Notes: generated by a model not told the origin, from the sequence alone. A DNA stretch of 64,000 nucleotides from Venenivibrio stagnispumantis (GCF_900182795.1 NZ_FXTX01000002.1:62001-126000); one strand, 5' to 3'. Shown: positions 17,144 to 27,605, counted from the stretch's first letter. Numbers and translations are program-made.

Positions 17144-18063
17144 TATAAATGCTCTTGAAGTAATTCTTTCATCTGGAAAGCTACTTTTCTTATTTCCCAT
17201 TGGGCTCCTATTTCTGTTCTTTTTTCAATAAAATCCCATATCCAGCTAAGTGGTGCAGATACTACTATTGTTGTTCTCTTACCATGTGGCAATATAAATC
17301 TTGCATCTTCTCTTTTTATTTTAAAATCATAAACTAATTTTTTATATGTTTCATCAGCTATTTCTTCTGCATTTTTAAATAACTCAAGGGCTTCTTTATT
17401 TTCTTCTATAGCTGGAGGAATAACTACATAATTTTCATCTTCTTTTACATATCTTTGGCTTCTTTGTGAAAAATTAAGTGCTGTATGTCTTACAAGCTGA
17501 TGGGTCATTGTTCTTGATACATTATCTATATAAAAAACTACATATCCATCATAATCTTTAATTAATCCTATAAGGCTAACATTTTCCTTTTGTCCTAATG
17601 GAGTTATAGGTATATCATAATCTGCCATTTTTTCAAATGCTTTATAATAAGCATCTTCCGAATATTCAAGAAGCTCTTCAAGATAATGCCTTAATGATAT
17701 TCCTATAACCGTTGGATATTTTGGGTTATAATTGGATTTAAATTTTATAGAGGCTATTTTTAATGCTATTATTTTTGCTTTTATATGCTTAGGTAAATTT
17801 TTTAGTTCATCTTCAATAAATTTATTGAGTTTTTCTTCTTCTATCTGATTTAAATCTTTGTAGCTAAATGAATGGGCAAAAACAGAAAAATGTTTATAAT
17901 TTCCAAGTTTTGATAAAAATTTAGCTCTTTCTTCTCTACTGACAACCCTTGGGTCATTTAGAAGATAATCTAAATCGCCACTACTATAACAGGTTCTTGC
18001 TCCAAGAGCTGTAAAAGGTATACTTTCTTTAAAATCTTCTAAATTAAAAAATTCTAAAATCAT
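17143..18063 (-). CDS. thyX: Flavin-dependent thymidylate synthase ThyX
   Basis: 306 residues. ThyX makes dTMP from dUMP using methylene-THF and FAD/NADPH. The family motif is at 192-204: RHTALNFSQRSQR, matching the RHRxxSxxxxSxR pattern at RH, the later Ser and final Arg, but with Thr where the third residue is usually Arg. The N terminus carries TCYSSG and KHFSVFAHSFSY, also family-typical. Its ATG overlaps the proS stop by 4 bases. dcd at 33 kb supplies the dUTP/dUMP branch. Confidence 0.9.
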   Translation of the reverse strand: MILEFFNLEDFKESIPFTALGARTCYSSGDLDYLLNDPRVVSREERAKFLSKLGNYKHFSVFAHSFSYKDLNQIEEEKLNKFIEDELKNLPKHIKAKIIALKIASIKFKSNYNPKYPTVIGISLRHYLEELLEYSEDAYYKAFEKMADYDIPITPLGQKENVSLIGLIKDYDGYVVFYIDNVSRTMTHQLVRHTALNFSQRSQRYVKEDENYVVIPPAIEENKEALELFKNAEEIADETYKKLVYDFKIKREDARFILPHGKRTTIVVSAPLSWIWDFIEKRTEIGAQWEIRKVAFQMKELLQEHL

Positions 18064-19751
18064 CTTTTTCTCTCTTTAAAAAATTTTTGAATATCTTCTA
18101 TTTTTATCTCTTGCTTTAAAGATTTATCTCTTTTTTCAATCTCTACAAAACCATCTTTTAATTTTTTACCTATCACAATTCTATAAGGAATACCTATTAA
18201 ATCTGCATCTTTAAATTTCATTCCGGCAGAAATATCCCTATCATCAAGTAAAACATCGTAACCTATGGATTTTAAATTGTTATATATTTCTTCTCCTGCT
18301 TTTAAGCTTTCTTCATCTTTTGTGTTTAAAATAAGTATATGTATATCAAAAGGAGCCACTTCTTCCGGCCAGATAATACCATTTTCATCATGGGATTGTT
18401 CTACTATTGCTGCAATTAATCTGCTTACACCTATTCCATAACATCCCATAACTATTGGTTTTTCTTTTCCATCTTTATCTATAAATGTTGCTTTCATTGC
18501 ATCAGAATATTTTGTTCCAAGTAAGAATATATGCCCTACTTCCAAGCCTCTTGTGGCTTTTAATGGTGATTTACATACAGGACAGGGGTCATTTTCTTTT
18601 GCAGTAGCAAAATCATAAAATCCTTCTACCTGAAAATCTCTTGGAATATTTACATTTTTAAAATGATAATCTTTTTTGTTTGCACCTACTACAAAATTTT
18701 TAAGCTCTTCTACCGATTTATCTGCATATATTGGTAAATTAATATTTATAGGCCCAACAAAACCTTCTACAAGACCAAGTTTTTCTAAATCTTCTGATGA
18801 TGCAAGGCTAACATCTAAAACTTTAAAGTAGTTTGCAACCTTTGTTTCATTTATTTCTCTATCTCCTCTTATCAGGATTGCTACAAAATCTTGATTATCT
18901 AATTTATATATCAATGTTTTTACAATTTTTTGCTCCGGTAGATTTAAAAATTTGGCAACTTCTTCTACCGATTTTATATTTGGTGTATAAACTTCTTCTA
19001 TTGGAAGTTCTTCTTCCGGTGGTAATTTTGCATTATGAAATTTAGCTGCTTCTACATTGGCAGCATAACCGCAATTTTCACAATAAACAATATTTGCTTC
19101 TCCGTTTGCTGCTTTTACAACAAATTCGTGGGAGTATTTACCTCCAATAGCTCCAACATCTGCCTCTACCATAAGATAATCTAAGCCAAGCTGTTTGAAT
19201 ATTTTATGATAAGTTTCTTTCATTATTTCATAAGATTTGATTGCTTCTTCTTCAGAAATATCAAAAGAGTAAGCATCTTTCATTATAAATTCTCTTCCTC
19301 TAATTAAACCATATCTTGGTCTTGCTTCATCTCTAAATTTTGTTTGTATCTGATAAAAGTTATAAGGTAAATCTTTATAAGATTTTATAGTTTTTCTCAC
19401 AAGGTCTGTAATTGTTTCTTCGTGGGTTGGCCCAAGGGCAAAATCTCTATCATTTCTATCTTTTAATCTAAAAAGCTCTTTACCATATACATCCCATCTT
19501 CCTGTTTCTTTCCATAATGATGCAGGTGTTAATATAGGAAGTAAAAGTTCTAATGCTCCGGCTTCATCCATATTTTTTCTTATTATATTTTCTATTTTCT
19601 TTAATACTCTAAATCCAAGTGGTAGATATTCGTATATTCCGGCTGCAAGCATTCTGATATATCCGGCTCTGAGTAGAAATATATGGCTTGGTGTTTCTGC
19701 TTCTGAAGGATTTTCTTTTAATGTAGGCATAAAAAATTTTGATGCTCTCAT
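18060..19751 (-). CDS. proS: Prolyl-tRNA synthetase (bacterial type with editing domain)
   Basis: About 563 residues from ATG 19751. This start is chosen because GGAGGAG lies just upstream and because the longer in-frame start at 19799 would lie inside the tRNA-Arg gene. Class II motifs: LLRAGYIRMLAAGIYEYLPLG, TKFRDEARPRYGLIRGREF (motif 2), GCYGIGVSRLIAA (motif 3). Residues ~225-385 form the INS editing domain against Ala-tRNA(Pro), and the anticodon-binding domain is C-terminal. Overlaps thyX by 4 bases. Confidence 0.95.
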   Translation of the reverse strand: MRASKFFMPTLKENPSEAETPSHIFLLRAGYIRMLAAGIYEYLPLGFRVLKKIENIIRKNMDEAGALELLLPILTPASLWKETGRWDVYGKELFRLKDRNDRDFALGPTHEETITDLVRKTIKSYKDLPYNFYQIQTKFRDEARPRYGLIRGREFIMKDAYSFDISEEEAIKSYEIMKETYHKIFKQLGLDYLMVEADVGAIGGKYSHEFVVKAANGEANIVYCENCGYAANVEAAKFHNAKLPPEEELPIEEVYTPNIKSVEEVAKFLNLPEQKIVKTLIYKLDNQDFVAILIRGDREINETKVANYFKVLDVSLASSEDLEKLGLVEGFVGPININLPIYADKSVEELKNFVVGANKKDYHFKNVNIPRDFQVEGFYDFATAKENDPCPVCKSPLKATRGLEVGHIFLLGTKYSDAMKATFIDKDGKEKPIVMGCYGIGVSRLIAAIVEQSHDENGIIWPEEVAPFDIHILILNTKDEESLKAGEEIYNNLKSIGYDVLLDDRDISAGMKFKDADLIGIPYRIVIGKKLKDGFVEIEKRDKSLKQEIKIEDIQKFFKERKR

Positions 19752-19772
19752 TTCTCCTCCACAAAATCTATA

Positions 19773-19846
19773 TGCGCCCAGAGGGAGTCGAACCCCCAAC
19801 CTCGTGATCCGTAGTCACGTGCTCTATCCAATTGAGCTATGGGCGC
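19773..19846 (-). tRNA. tRNA-Arg (anticodon ACG)
   Basis: Reverse complement folds as a 74-base cloverleaf: acceptor GCGCCCA / TGGGCGC, D arm GCTC..GAGC, anticodon stem CGTGA / TCACG around loop CTACGGA giving anticodon ACG, and T arm with GGTTCGACTCC. Discriminator A; the CCA end is not encoded. Located between prfA and proS on the same strand. Confidence 0.95.
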
Positions 19847-19849
19847 TTT

Positions 19850-20932
19850 TTATTCTAAATTTAATAATGCTAATTTTTCTTCATTTTCTTTGGCAATAAG
19901 AACATCTATAATTTCGTCTAAATCACCATCTAATATATCATTTATTCTATAAGATGTGTAATTTACTCTATGGTCTGTTACCCTGTTTTGAGGGAAGTTA
20001 TAAGTTCTTATTTTTTCACTTCTTTCACCGGTTCCAACCTGTTCTTTTCTTTCTTTTGCTATCTTTTCTCTTTCTATTCTGTCATAATAATCTTTTAATC
20101 TTGCCCTTAAAATCTGCATTGCTTTTAATCTATTTTGAAGTTGGGAACGTTCATCTTGGCATGTTACAACCATACCGGTTGGAATATGGGTTATTCTTAC
20201 AGCAGAATCAGTTGTATTAACATGCTGTCCACCGGCACCACCGGCCCTCATCGTTTCTATTCTTAAATCTTCAGGTTTTATTTCTACATCTACTTCCTCT
20301 GCTTCAGGTAAAACTGCAACGGTTACCGTAGATGTATGTATTCTACCGGAGCTTTCTGTTTCAGGCACTCTTTGAACCCTATGGACACCACTTTCATACT
20401 TTAATCTGGAATAAGCACCTTTACCTTTGATTAATGCTATAACCTCTTTTATACCACCTTTTTCAGTAGGATGCAAACTAAGTATTTCTGTTTTCCAGCC
20501 TTTTCTTTCAGCATATCTTTGATACATTCTAAACAATTCTGCTGCAAATAAAGATGCTTCATCTCCACCGGCACCCTGTCTGATTTCCAAAATAACATTT
20601 TTTTCATCATTAGGGTCTTTAGGAATAAGAGCTAATTCTATTTGTTTTTCAAGCTCTTTTTCCCTTTTTTTTAACTCTTCTAACTCTTCTGCTGCCAATG
20701 CTCTAATATCTTCATCAGGTGAAGAAAGCATCTGTTTTACATCTTCAATTTGAGACTCTACCTTTTTATACTCATTATAAAGTTCTAGTATTTCAGATAG
20801 CTCTTTATGTTCTTTACCTATAGCCTGTAATTTAGACTGGTCTTTTAAAATTTCAGGGTCAGATAATAAAGCTTCTAAATTTTTTACTTTCTCTTCTATC
20901 TTGTTTAATTGATTAATAATTTTTTTATCCAT
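19850..20932 (-). CDS. prfA: Peptide chain release factor 1
   Basis: 360 residues. The GGQ peptidyl-hydrolysis motif is at 234-236 ([17 protein letters not shown]). The stop-codon reading tripeptide PxT appears as PET at 190-192 in [14 protein letters not shown], the RF1 type, so this factor should read UAA and UAG. N-terminal coiled-coil domain 1 covers ~1-100. Its start overlaps the rpmE stop by one base. Its presence shows that TAG is a working stop here, which bears on the amber-split gene at 16.5 kb. Confidence 0.95.
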   Translation of the reverse strand: MDKKIINQLNKIEEKVKNLEALLSDPEILKDQSKLQAIGKEHKELSEILELYNEYKKVESQIEDVKQMLSSPDEDIRALAAEELEELKKREKELEKQIELALIPKDPNDEKNVILEIRQGAGGDEASLFAAELFRMYQRYAERKGWKTEILSLHPTEKGGIKEVIALIKGKGAYSRLKYESGVHRVQRVPETESSGRIHTSTVTVAVLPEAEEVDVEIKPEDLRIETMRAGGAGGQHVNTTDSAVRITHIPTGMVVTCQDERSQLQNRLKAMQILRARLKDYYDRIEREKIAKERKEQVGTGERSEKIRTYNFPQNRVTDHRVNYTSYRINDILDGDLDEIIDVLIAKENEEKLALLNLE

Positions 20933-21126
20933 TACTCTTGTTTTGTTGCACCCTGTAATTCAAGAAATTGTGGTTTTATTCTTAATTTTCCTGTATAAAA
21001 TGGATGGCAGTTATTACATACCTCAAGATGCACTACTCCACCTTTTACTGTATAAATTTCAAATTCATTTCCACAACCACACACAAATTTAGTTAATTTT
21101 AATTCTGGATGGATTCCTTCTTTCAA
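20932..21126 (-). CDS. rpmE: 50S ribosomal protein L31
   Basis: 64 residues from a TTG start at 21126, chosen because GGAGG lies 8 bases upstream and the resulting N terminus [10 protein letters not shown] is the canonical L31 beginning; an in-frame ATG at 21153 would precede the SD. Four cysteines (CGCG and CNNC) make the zinc-containing C+ form. Located between rho and prfA. Confidence 0.93.
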   Translation of the reverse strand: MKEGIHPELKLTKFVCGCGNEFEIYTVKGGVVHLEVCNNCHPFYTGKLRIKPQFLELQGATKQE

Positions 21127-21174
21127 TTTTATACCTCCATAAAAATTTTTCAAAAAAAATATTTTATCACAAAA

Positions 21175-22443
21175 TTAAGCATTCATAGATTTGAGGAACT
21201 CTTCATTTGTTTTAAATTTACCAAGTTTGCTAAGTAAAAATTCCATTGCTTCTACTTCATCCATTGTTGATAAGAATTTTCTTAATATCCATAATCTTTG
21301 CAATTCCCAATCTTTTACAAGAAGCTCTTCTTTTCTTGTTCCTGATTTTGCTATATTTATTGCAGGGAATACTCTTTTTTCCATTAATTTTCTATCAAGG
21401 TATAACTCCATATTACCTGTTCCTTTAAACTCTTCAAATATAACATCATCCATTCTGGAGCCTGTTTCCACAAGAGCTGTTGCAAGTATTGTTAAACTTC
21501 CTCCTTCTTCTATATTCCTTGCTGCTCCAAAAAATTTCTTAGGTCTTTGTAATGCAGTAGCTTCTATACCACCCGATAAAACTCTTCCTGAAGGTGGTGT
21601 TGTTGCATTAGAAGCTCTCGCAAGTCTTGTTATTGAGTCAAGCAGTATAACTACATCTTTCTTTTCTTCTACTAATCTTTTGGCTCTTTCTATAACAAGT
21701 TCTGATATCTGGATATGTCTTTCAGGTGGTTCATCAAAAGTTGATGCTATAACTTCTGCTCCACTTCCAACTATTCTTCTCATCTCTGTAACTTCTTCCG
21801 GTCTTTCATCAATAAGTAATATAATTAGATGAACTTCCGGATGATTTTTTATTATTGCTTTTGCTATTCTTTGAATTAGGACTGTTTTACCTGCTTTTGG
21901 TGGAGCAACTATTAATCCTCTTTGCCCTTTCCCTATTGGAGAGACAAGGCTTACAACCCTTGTTGATAAATCTGAAGGGTCATATTCAAGATTAAATCTT
22001 TCTGTTGGATGGTATGGAGTTAATTTATCAAAAGAAGGTCTTGATTTTAAATCTTCCGGATTTAATGAACCAACTAAATCAATTTTAACAAGTGCTCTAT
22101 ATTTTTCTCCTTCTTTCGGAACTCTTGCTATTCCTACTATATAATCTCCGGTTTTTAATCCTATTCTCTTTATCTGGGAAGGAGAAACATATACATCCTG
22201 TGGGCTTGGAGCATAATTATTTTCCGGAAATCTTATAAATCCAAATCCTTCCGGTAAAACTTCCAAAACTCCTTTTATAAAATTTAATCCTTCTTTTTCC
22301 GCTTTTTTCTCTAAAATTTTTGCAAGAAGCTCTTCTTTTTTTAATCCGGTTACCCTTTCAAGACCAAGTTCTTTACCTATTTTTTGTAAATCAACCAATT
22401 TCATCTCTTTCAATTCTTCTGTTGAGATTGCTGTAATATCCAT
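21175..22443 (-). CDS. rho: Transcription termination factor Rho
   Basis: 422 residues. N-terminal Rho_N three-helix domain ([20 protein letters not shown]), OSB/CSD RNA-binding domain ([35 protein letters not shown]), then the hexameric RecA-type ATPase with Walker [16 protein letters not shown], Walker [15 protein letters not shown] and the Q/R loop. Rho-dependent termination is consistent with the few intrinsic terminators seen in this window. Located 11 bases after mnmE. Confidence 0.97.
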   Translation of the reverse strand: MDITAISTEELKEMKLVDLQKIGKELGLERVTGLKKEELLAKILEKKAEKEGLNFIKGVLEVLPEGFGFIRFPENNYAPSPQDVYVSPSQIKRIGLKTGDYIVGIARVPKEGEKYRALVKIDLVGSLNPEDLKSRPSFDKLTPYHPTERFNLEYDPSDLSTRVVSLVSPIGKGQRGLIVAPPKAGKTVLIQRIAKAIIKNHPEVHLIILLIDERPEEVTEMRRIVGSGAEVIASTFDEPPERHIQISELVIERAKRLVEEKKDVVILLDSITRLARASNATTPPSGRVLSGGIEATALQRPKKFFGAARNIEEGGSLTILATALVETGSRMDDVIFEEFKGTGNMELYLDRKLMEKRVFPAINIAKSGTRKEELLVKDWELQRLWILRKFLSTMDEVEAMEFLLSKLGKFKTNEEFLKSMNA

Positions 22444-22454
22444 ATGTTCCTCCT

Positions 22455-23795
22455 TTATTTTCCTATACAGAAGCTATAAAAAATATTCCCTAAAATTTCT
22501 TCTGTTGTGATAACTCCTACTATTTCTTCTAAATATCTTAAAGATTCTTGTAAATCAAGCATTAATATCTCTTTTTGGTTTTGTAAAATCTCTAAATTTT
22601 TTAATACATTTTCTAAAACAGATTTTGCTTGGGTTAAAGCATTTAGATGTCTTACATTTATAAAAATTTCTTCTTCTTTTTCTTCGGAAATTGATAGTTT
22701 ATTTAAAATTGCTTCTTCAAGTTTTTTTAGACCTTCAGATGTTTTACTGCTAACTAATATTATACTATCATTTTTAAATTCGTCAAGATTTTTTGCTATA
22801 TCAAGTTTGTTTCCAACTATAATTGGAGATTTGTCTTTTATCTCTTCATATAGCTTTTTATCTTCTTCTGTAAATCCTTTTGATAAATCAAAAACAAATA
22901 AAATTATATCTGCTTCTTCAATCTTTTCTTTTGCTTTTTGGATACCTATTTTTTCAACATAATCTGAACTTTCTCTTATACCGGCAGTATCAAGTAATAT
23001 AATAGGAATACCCTGAATAACTGCCCTTTCTTCTATAAAATCTCTTGTTGTTCCCTCATACTGAGACACTATAGCCCTTTCATATCCAATTAAGGCATTA
23101 AAAAGAGAAGATTTACCTACATTTGGTCTTCCAACAATTGCAAGTTTTATTCCTTCTTTTATTATTCTTCCTTTATTATAACTCTCTATAAGCTTATTTA
23201 TTTGATTGATAACTTCTAAAAGATTAGATTGTATGATTTTTATATCTATTTCTTCTACATCTTCCGGAAAATTAATCTCTGCTTCAATTAAAGATATTAA
23301 TTCAATCAATTTTTCTCTTAAATAATTTATCTTTTGAGATAATTTTCCTTCTAATATATTTAAAGCAATTTTTGATGCTTTCTCTGTTTTTGCTGATATT
23401 AACTCTGCTATTGCTTCTGCCTGAGTTAAATCTATTTTTCCATTTAAAAATGCTCTTTTTGTAAATTCCCCTGGCTGGGCTAATCTTGCACCAAAATAAA
23501 TAGCTTCTTCTATAACCCTTCTAACAACCGGCACACTTCCATGGGTATGTATCTCAACAACATCTTCACCGGTAAAACTTCTCGGAGCTTTAAAAAAAAT
23601 AAAAAGCCCTTCATCAATAATTTCTCCTTTCCTATTTAAAACTTTTCCAAAGTATACTTTTCTTTCTTGGATTTGGGAAGGAGTTGCAAAAATCTTTTTA
23701 CCTATTTCTAAAGCCTTTTCACCACTAATCCTTATGATAGATACACCGGAAGGGATTAGTGGTGTTGCATTGGCTACAATTGTGTCTTTTATCAT
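22455..23795 (-). CDS. mnmE: tRNA modification GTPase MnmE
   Basis: 446 residues. N-terminal folate-binding domain starts [22 protein letters not shown]; helical domain flanks the G domain with G1 [13 protein letters not shown]3 [10 protein letters not shown] and G4 GNKLD; C-terminal CIGK carries the conserved Cys. With MnmG it builds the 5-substituent on wobble U34. Overlaps yidC by 4 bases, completing the classic rpmH-rnpA-yidD-yidC-mnmE order. Confidence 0.96.
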   Translation of the reverse strand: MIKDTIVANATPLIPSGVSIIRISGEKALEIGKKIFATPSQIQERKVYFGKVLNRKGEIIDEGLFIFFKAPRSFTGEDVVEIHTHGSVPVVRRVIEEAIYFGARLAQPGEFTKRAFLNGKIDLTQAEAIAELISAKTEKASKIALNILEGKLSQKINYLREKLIELISLIEAEINFPEDVEEIDIKIIQSNLLEVINQINKLIESYNKGRIIKEGIKLAIVGRPNVGKSSLFNALIGYERAIVSQYEGTTRDFIEERAVIQGIPIILLDTAGIRESSDYVEKIGIQKAKEKIEEADIILFVFDLSKGFTEEDKKLYEEIKDKSPIIVGNKLDIAKNLDEFKNDSIILVSSKTSEGLKKLEEAILNKLSISEEKEEEIFINVRHLNALTQAKSVLENVLKNLEILQNQKEILMLDLQESLRYLEEIVGVITTEEILGNIFYSFCIGK

Positions 23796-25330
23796 TTTTT
23801 CATAGTTTTGTTAATAATGAAACTTTGTAATATACCTAATAAATTATTCACAAGCCAGTATAAAACAAGTCCTGATGGAAAATTCATAAACATAAATGTA
23901 AATACACCTGCCATTATATACATTATCATTTTTTGATTTTTATCTGAAGAAGGAGTTATCCATTGCTGAGCTACCATAGATAATCCCATCAAAATAGGAA
24001 GTATATAATAAGGGTCTTTTTCAGATAAATCCTGTATCCATAACATAAAAGGAGCATTTTTTAGTTCAACTGTTACCATTAATACATTATACAAAGCTAT
24101 AAATACAGGAATTTGAACCAATATAGGAAGACATCCGCTCATAGGATTTGCTCCTGCCTCAGCATATAATCTCATAATTTCTTCTTGAAGTTTTTGAGGG
24201 TCTTTTGCATACTTTTTCTTTAATTTTTCTATCTCAGGAGCCAAATCTGCCATTTTTTTCATAGCTTTTAAACTTTTGTGATTTAATGGGAAGAATAACA
24301 ATCTAATCAATATAGTTAATATAATTATTGCTACTCCCCAGTTTGGTATATAACTATAGAAAAAGTGCAGTAATAAGAATAAAGGCTTTCCAACTATTCC
24401 GAAAAATCCAAAATCAATAGAAGCTCTTAAATCTAAATCTACATTCCATTTTGATAAATATTCTTCAGTTATTTTACCAAGCAATGAATATAATTTTGGC
24501 CCAACATATCCAAATCCTTCAATATTTGATGGAATAGCTTGAAGAACGACAGTATTATCTTTTGAGATAGATTTTATAACTGCTTGATTAGAGCCATTTT
24601 TTATTGCAAACATCTGTAAGAAATATTTATTTTCTTCACCAGCCCATAAAATTTTGTCTGTTATAATCTTTTCACCGGAAAAATCTTTATCTATTTTTAT
24701 AAGTTCTTTATCTGTTTTTATAATTGCTCCCGAATGTCCAAAGCTATAATTACTTTGGATAGAAATACCGGAAAGTAGCAGTAAAGATTGATTTTCCAAG
24801 CCGGAGCTTTTTAAAGAAAAAGATATTGTTCCATCTTCATTTATTGTATAAATTTTTTCTAATTTAATAGAATCTGTATTTAAACTAAATATTAATTTAT
24901 TGCCATCCTGTTTAAACTCATACTTAGAAAAATTAAGTAATTTTGTTATCAAAGGATTATTACTTATAATCTCACCTAAAAATATTCTGTTTTGCTTTGA
25001 TAAATCAGAAACTAAATCTATCTTATATTTATCCCAGTAATTAGAAACAACTCTACCACCTATTTTAGAAAATTCTATATACCCATAATTTGTATTTATC
25101 TTAACAATATCTTTCAGATTATCAGAGGTAGCTCTTTCATTATTTAAAATTAAATCAATATTACCAACAGGATTAATAATCTGTTTTTGCTCAATATTTT
25201 GGGTTTTTTGTTCTTTCTTTGGTTCTTTGGGTAGAAAATATTGGGAGAAAAAACTAAAAGATATAAGTAAAACAGAAACAACTACAAAAAATATTAAAAT
25301 CCTTTTCTGCATATCTTGATTTTCATTCAT
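23792..25330 (-). CDS. yidC: Membrane protein insertase YidC
   Basis: 512 residues from ATG 25330, which has AGAGGTG 6 bases upstream; an in-frame GTG three codons earlier lies on the SD itself. N-terminal signal-anchor (ILIFFVVVSVLLISFSFFS), a large periplasmic beta domain (~50-320) and the conserved five-helix insertase core beginning GVAIIILTILIRLLFFPLNH. It inserts inner-membrane proteins such as the F0 c subunit, whose gene atpE is in the same run. Confidence 0.95.
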   Translation of the reverse strand: MNENQDMQKRILIFFVVVSVLLISFSFFSQYFLPKEPKKEQKTQNIEQKQIINPVGNIDLILNNERATSDNLKDIVKINTNYGYIEFSKIGGRVVSNYWDKYKIDLVSDLSKQNRIFLGEIISNNPLITKLLNFSKYEFKQDGNKLIFSLNTDSIKLEKIYTINEDGTISFSLKSSGLENQSLLLLSGISIQSNYSFGHSGAIIKTDKELIKIDKDFSGEKIITDKILWAGEENKYFLQMFAIKNGSNQAVIKSISKDNTVVLQAIPSNIEGFGYVGPKLYSLLGKITEEYLSKWNVDLDLRASIDFGFFGIVGKPLFLLLHFFYSYIPNWGVAIIILTILIRLLFFPLNHKSLKAMKKMADLAPEIEKLKKKYAKDPQKLQEEIMRLYAEAGANPMSGCLPILVQIPVFIALYNVLMVTVELKNAPFMLWIQDLSEKDPYYILPILMGLSMVAQQWITPSSDKNQKMIMYIMAGVFTFMFMNFPSGLVLYWLVNNLLGILQSFIINKTMKK

Positions 25331-25342
25331 CTTAAACACCTC

Positions 25343-25549
25343 TTAAGGATAATCTACACCACCTTTTGAAAAAGGATTACATCTCAAAATTCTCCATATA
25401 GCTTTAATGCTACCTTTTATTACTCCGTATTTTTCTATTGCTAATATAGCATACGTAGAGCAAGAAGGATAATATCTACAACTTGAAGGTAGCACCGGAG
25501 ATATAAACTTCTGATAAAATTTTATTAAGCTAATTAAAATTTTTTTCAT
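25343..25549 (-). CDS. yidD: Membrane protein insertion efficiency factor YidD
   Basis: 68 residues with the full YidD (Haemolytic/DUF37) signature: [34 protein letters not shown] and [13 protein letters not shown]. Small amphipathic protein that assists YidC. Overlaps rnpA by 20 bases. Confidence 0.94.
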   Translation of the reverse strand: MKKILISLIKFYQKFISPVLPSSCRYYPSCSTYAILAIEKYGVIKGSIKAIWRILRCNPFSKGGVDYP

Positions 25550-25871
25550 TTTGTAATAATATAGGAATATCTTTAATATCTTGCAAAATATTTTGCAATT
25601 TTAGACCGATAATATCAAACCTTGCAATAAAAATAATATCATAACTTAAATCTTTAAATAAATCAAAATTTAATCTAACTGCTTCTCTCATAAGCCTTCT
25701 TGCCCTATTTCTAAGAACAGCTTTTTTAAAAACTTTCTTAGGTGCTATAAAAGCAAATCTCGGAAAAGATAAATCATTTTTTCTATAAAAAACCTTAAAA
25801 AAAGGTTTATTTATTATCTTTCCTTCTTTTAATACCTTTGTTATATCTTCCGATTTTTTAATAGTTTGCAT
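25530..25871 (-). CDS. rnpA: Ribonuclease P protein component
   Basis: 113 residues; the RNR motif region [18 protein letters not shown] is diagnostic. It binds RNase P RNA to mature tRNA 5' ends. The ATG overlaps the rpmH stop (TAATG). The RNase P RNA gene was not found in this window. Confidence 0.93.
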   Translation of the reverse strand: MQTIKKSEDITKVLKEGKIINKPFFKVFYRKNDLSFPRFAFIAPKKVFKKAVLRNRARRLMREAVRLNFDLFKDLSYDIIFIARFDIIGLKLQNILQDIKDIPILLQNEKNFN

Positions 25872-26017
25872 TATGAGATTGCAATTCTTTTTCTACCTTT
25901 AGCTCTTCTTCTTGCAAGTATTTTTCTTCCGGATTTAGTTTTCATTCTTGCTAAGAATCCTGATGTTCTCTTCCTCTTTTTATTAGAAAGATGAGATTTA
26001 GCTTTCATATTTGCCAT
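25871..26017 (-). CDS. rpmH: 50S ribosomal protein L34
   Basis: 48 residues, highly basic. The [20 protein letters not shown] stretch and the following [12 protein letters not shown] are the L34 signature. AAGGAGG lies 8 bases before the ATG. The usual N terminus (MKRTFQPS) is replaced by [12 protein letters not shown]. An intrinsic terminator separates it from atpE upstream. Confidence 0.95.
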   Translation of the reverse strand: MANMKAKSHLSNKKRKRTSGFLARMKTKSGRKILARRRAKGRKRIAIS

Positions 26018-26039
26018 TTTTTATACCTCCTTATAAATA

Positions 26040-26066
26040 AATTAAGCGGCATAAAGCCGCTTTCAA
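26040..26066 (-). terminator. Intrinsic terminator after atpE
   Basis: Perfect 7-bp stem AAGCGGC (26044-26050) / GCCGCTT (26056-26062), 5-base loop; on the minus strand it is followed by AATTTATTT. Sits between the atpE stop and the rpmH SD. Confidence 0.75.
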
Positions 26067-26095
26067 TTAAAAGAAATTTTTAATATTGATTAAAC

Positions 26096-26446
26096 TTAGA
26101 ATCCAGCTTTAGAATCAAAGATTCCTGTAAAGATGAATATAATTGCTATTAAAAGAGCATAAAGAACGAATGTTTCTATTAATGCCATACCAATAAACAT
26201 TGTTGTTAAAAGCTTTCCACCCATATTTGGGTTTCTTGCCATACCTTCAAGAACTCCTCTAATAGCATTACCAAGACCTGCTGCACCACCACCAGCTGCC
26301 GCACCAATAGCTACACCGGCACCAATAGCTAATGCACCATAAAATATGGCTCTTGCCATAGGGTCAGCATTGCCTTCTGCTGCAAATGCTGCTGAAACTG
26401 CACCTGCTACCAACATCACCATTAAAACTTTTGAAAGTTTTACCAT
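26096..26446 (-). CDS. atpE: ATP synthase F0 subunit c with N-terminal signal peptide
   Basis: 116 residues, longer than the usual 70-90 because residues 1-23 form a signal peptide ([17 protein letters not shown]). The mature part has two helices, the first with glycine/alanine repeats, a polar ARNP loop at ~70-73, and the ion-binding Glu91 in [10 protein letters not shown]. The first helix lacks the Gln/Glu of Na+-binding c rings, suggesting proton coupling. A signal peptide on c is a known feature of Aquifex. The F1 genes are not in this window. Confidence 0.93.
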   Translation of the reverse strand: MVKLSKVLMVMLVAGAVSAAFAAEGNADPMARAIFYGALAIGAGVAIGAAAGGGAAGLGNAIRGVLEGMARNPNMGGKLLTTMFIGMALIETFVLYALLIAIIFIFTGIFDSKAGF

Positions 26447-26471
26447 TATAAAAACGACCTCCTTAAAGTAT

Positions 26472-26870
26472 TTATTTAATCAAAAATACATTCTGTTTTA
26501 TTTTGCCTATCAAGTCTTGGCATTCTGAAGTGATAACTACCAAATCTGGATTTTCTTCTTCTATTGTTTTTAACAATCTATCTTTCATTTTACCACAACA
26601 ATCTACGATAGGTTTATATTTACCTTCAAAATTTTTCATTGCTTCTTGCATTTTCAACTGGGCAGTTTTTCTTGATTTTTCTTCCAAATCCGGTGGAACA
26701 GGCATTCCAAAGCCAACACTTGCTCTTTTCAAGATATATACATCTTCCATTTCATAAAAAACTACCAGCTCGGCAGAATATTTATTAGCTAAATCTTTTG
26801 CATATTCTAAGGCTTTTAATGTTGGTGTTGTAAAATCTACATTAACTAAAATCTTTGATATTTTCACCAT
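26472..26870 (-). CDS. Universal stress protein (single domain, ATP motif absent), inside the F0 gene pair
   Basis: 132 residues. The N terminus [26 protein letters not shown] and the [10 protein letters not shown] strand fit UspA folds. The usual G-2x-G-9x-G-S/T nucleotide loop after that strand is missing: the sequence goes straight to [14 protein letters not shown], so ATP binding is doubtful. It lies between atpB (12-base gap) and atpE (25-base gap) on the same strand, an uncommon insertion that suggests co-expression with the F0 sector. Confidence 0.8.
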   Translation of the reverse strand: MVKISKILVNVDFTTPTLKALEYAKDLANKYSAELVVFYEMEDVYILKRASVGFGMPVPPDLEEKSRKTAQLKMQEAMKNFEGKYKPIVDCCGKMKDRLLKTIEEENPDLVVITSECQDLIGKIKQNVFLIK

Positions 26871-26882
26871 TCTATCTCTCCA

Positions 26883-27515
26883 TTAATGTTCTACGTGGGT
26901 TATAGCACCGGCAATATAAACAGTTGTTAATACCATAAATACATAAGTTTGTAAAAATACAGCTATAAAGTGTATTAACATACCAGGTAATGGAACAAGT
27001 AAAGGAACAAGCATTATTAAAACAACACTAATAAGCTCACCACCTGTCATATTTGCAAATAAACGTAATGCCAAAGTAATAGGTCTACTTAAATGGCTAA
27101 GTAATTCTATTATAATAAAAACAGGAGCCATAGCAGGAATAGGACCTAAGAAATGTTTAAAATAACCAAGCCCGTTTTCTCTAATTCCTTCGAAATTATA
27201 ATAGAAAAATACAAGTAATGCTAATGCCATGGTTGTGTTTAAATTTGCAGTAGGAGATTCAAATCCAGGTATCATTCCGATAAGATTACCAAAGAATACA
27301 AATAAACCAATACCGGCTACAAGAGGAAAATATTTTCTTCCTTTTTCACCCATATTTTCTTTAAGCATATTATCAACAAACTGAATATAAATTTCAAAAA
27401 TATTTTGCACCGGAGTTGGAACTAAACCAGGTCTTTTTGCCAATATACTAAATAATATAGGAACCGCTATAACTATAATTAAAGCCATAATTACATGAGT
27501 CATGTTTTCCAACAT
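26883..27515 (-). CDS. atpB: ATP synthase F0 subunit a
   Basis: 210 residues, five to six membrane helices. The essential Arg151 is in LALRLFANMTGGE and Glu137 in IIIELLSHLSRP; the N-terminal FPLVAGIGLFVFFGNLIGM region is also family-typical. It forms the proton half-channels facing the c ring. GGAGG lies 3 bases before the first ATG; a TTG at codon 2 has better spacing, so the exact start is ambiguous. First gene of the long minus-strand run. Confidence 0.94.
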   Translation of the reverse strand: MLENMTHVIMALIIVIAVPILFSILAKRPGLVPTPVQNIFEIYIQFVDNMLKENMGEKGRKYFPLVAGIGLFVFFGNLIGMIPGFESPTANLNTTMALALLVFFYYNFEGIRENGLGYFKHFLGPIPAMAPVFIIIELLSHLSRPITLALRLFANMTGGELISVVLIMLVPLLVPLPGMLIHFIAVFLQTYVFMVLTTVYIAGAITHVEH

Positions 27516-27605
27516 ACTCCTCCAATCTTAGAATATTATCTTTGACTTTCTAATTTTAAAAAGCTAAAAATAGTTTAAAACAAAATTAAAAAAATATCAA
27601 GTATT

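Noticed and set aside
19752-19799. Longer N terminus for proS
   Set aside because: It would read through the tRNA-Arg gene; the ATG at 19751 has a good SD.
21191-21832. 213-codon plus-strand ORF opposite rho
   Set aside because: It is antisense to the highly conserved rho gene, serine-rich and without SD or family features: a shadow frame.
25343-26017. Replication origin next to rpmH-rnpA
   Set aside because: No dnaA, dnaN or cluster of DnaA boxes is visible; the upstream neighbour is atpE.
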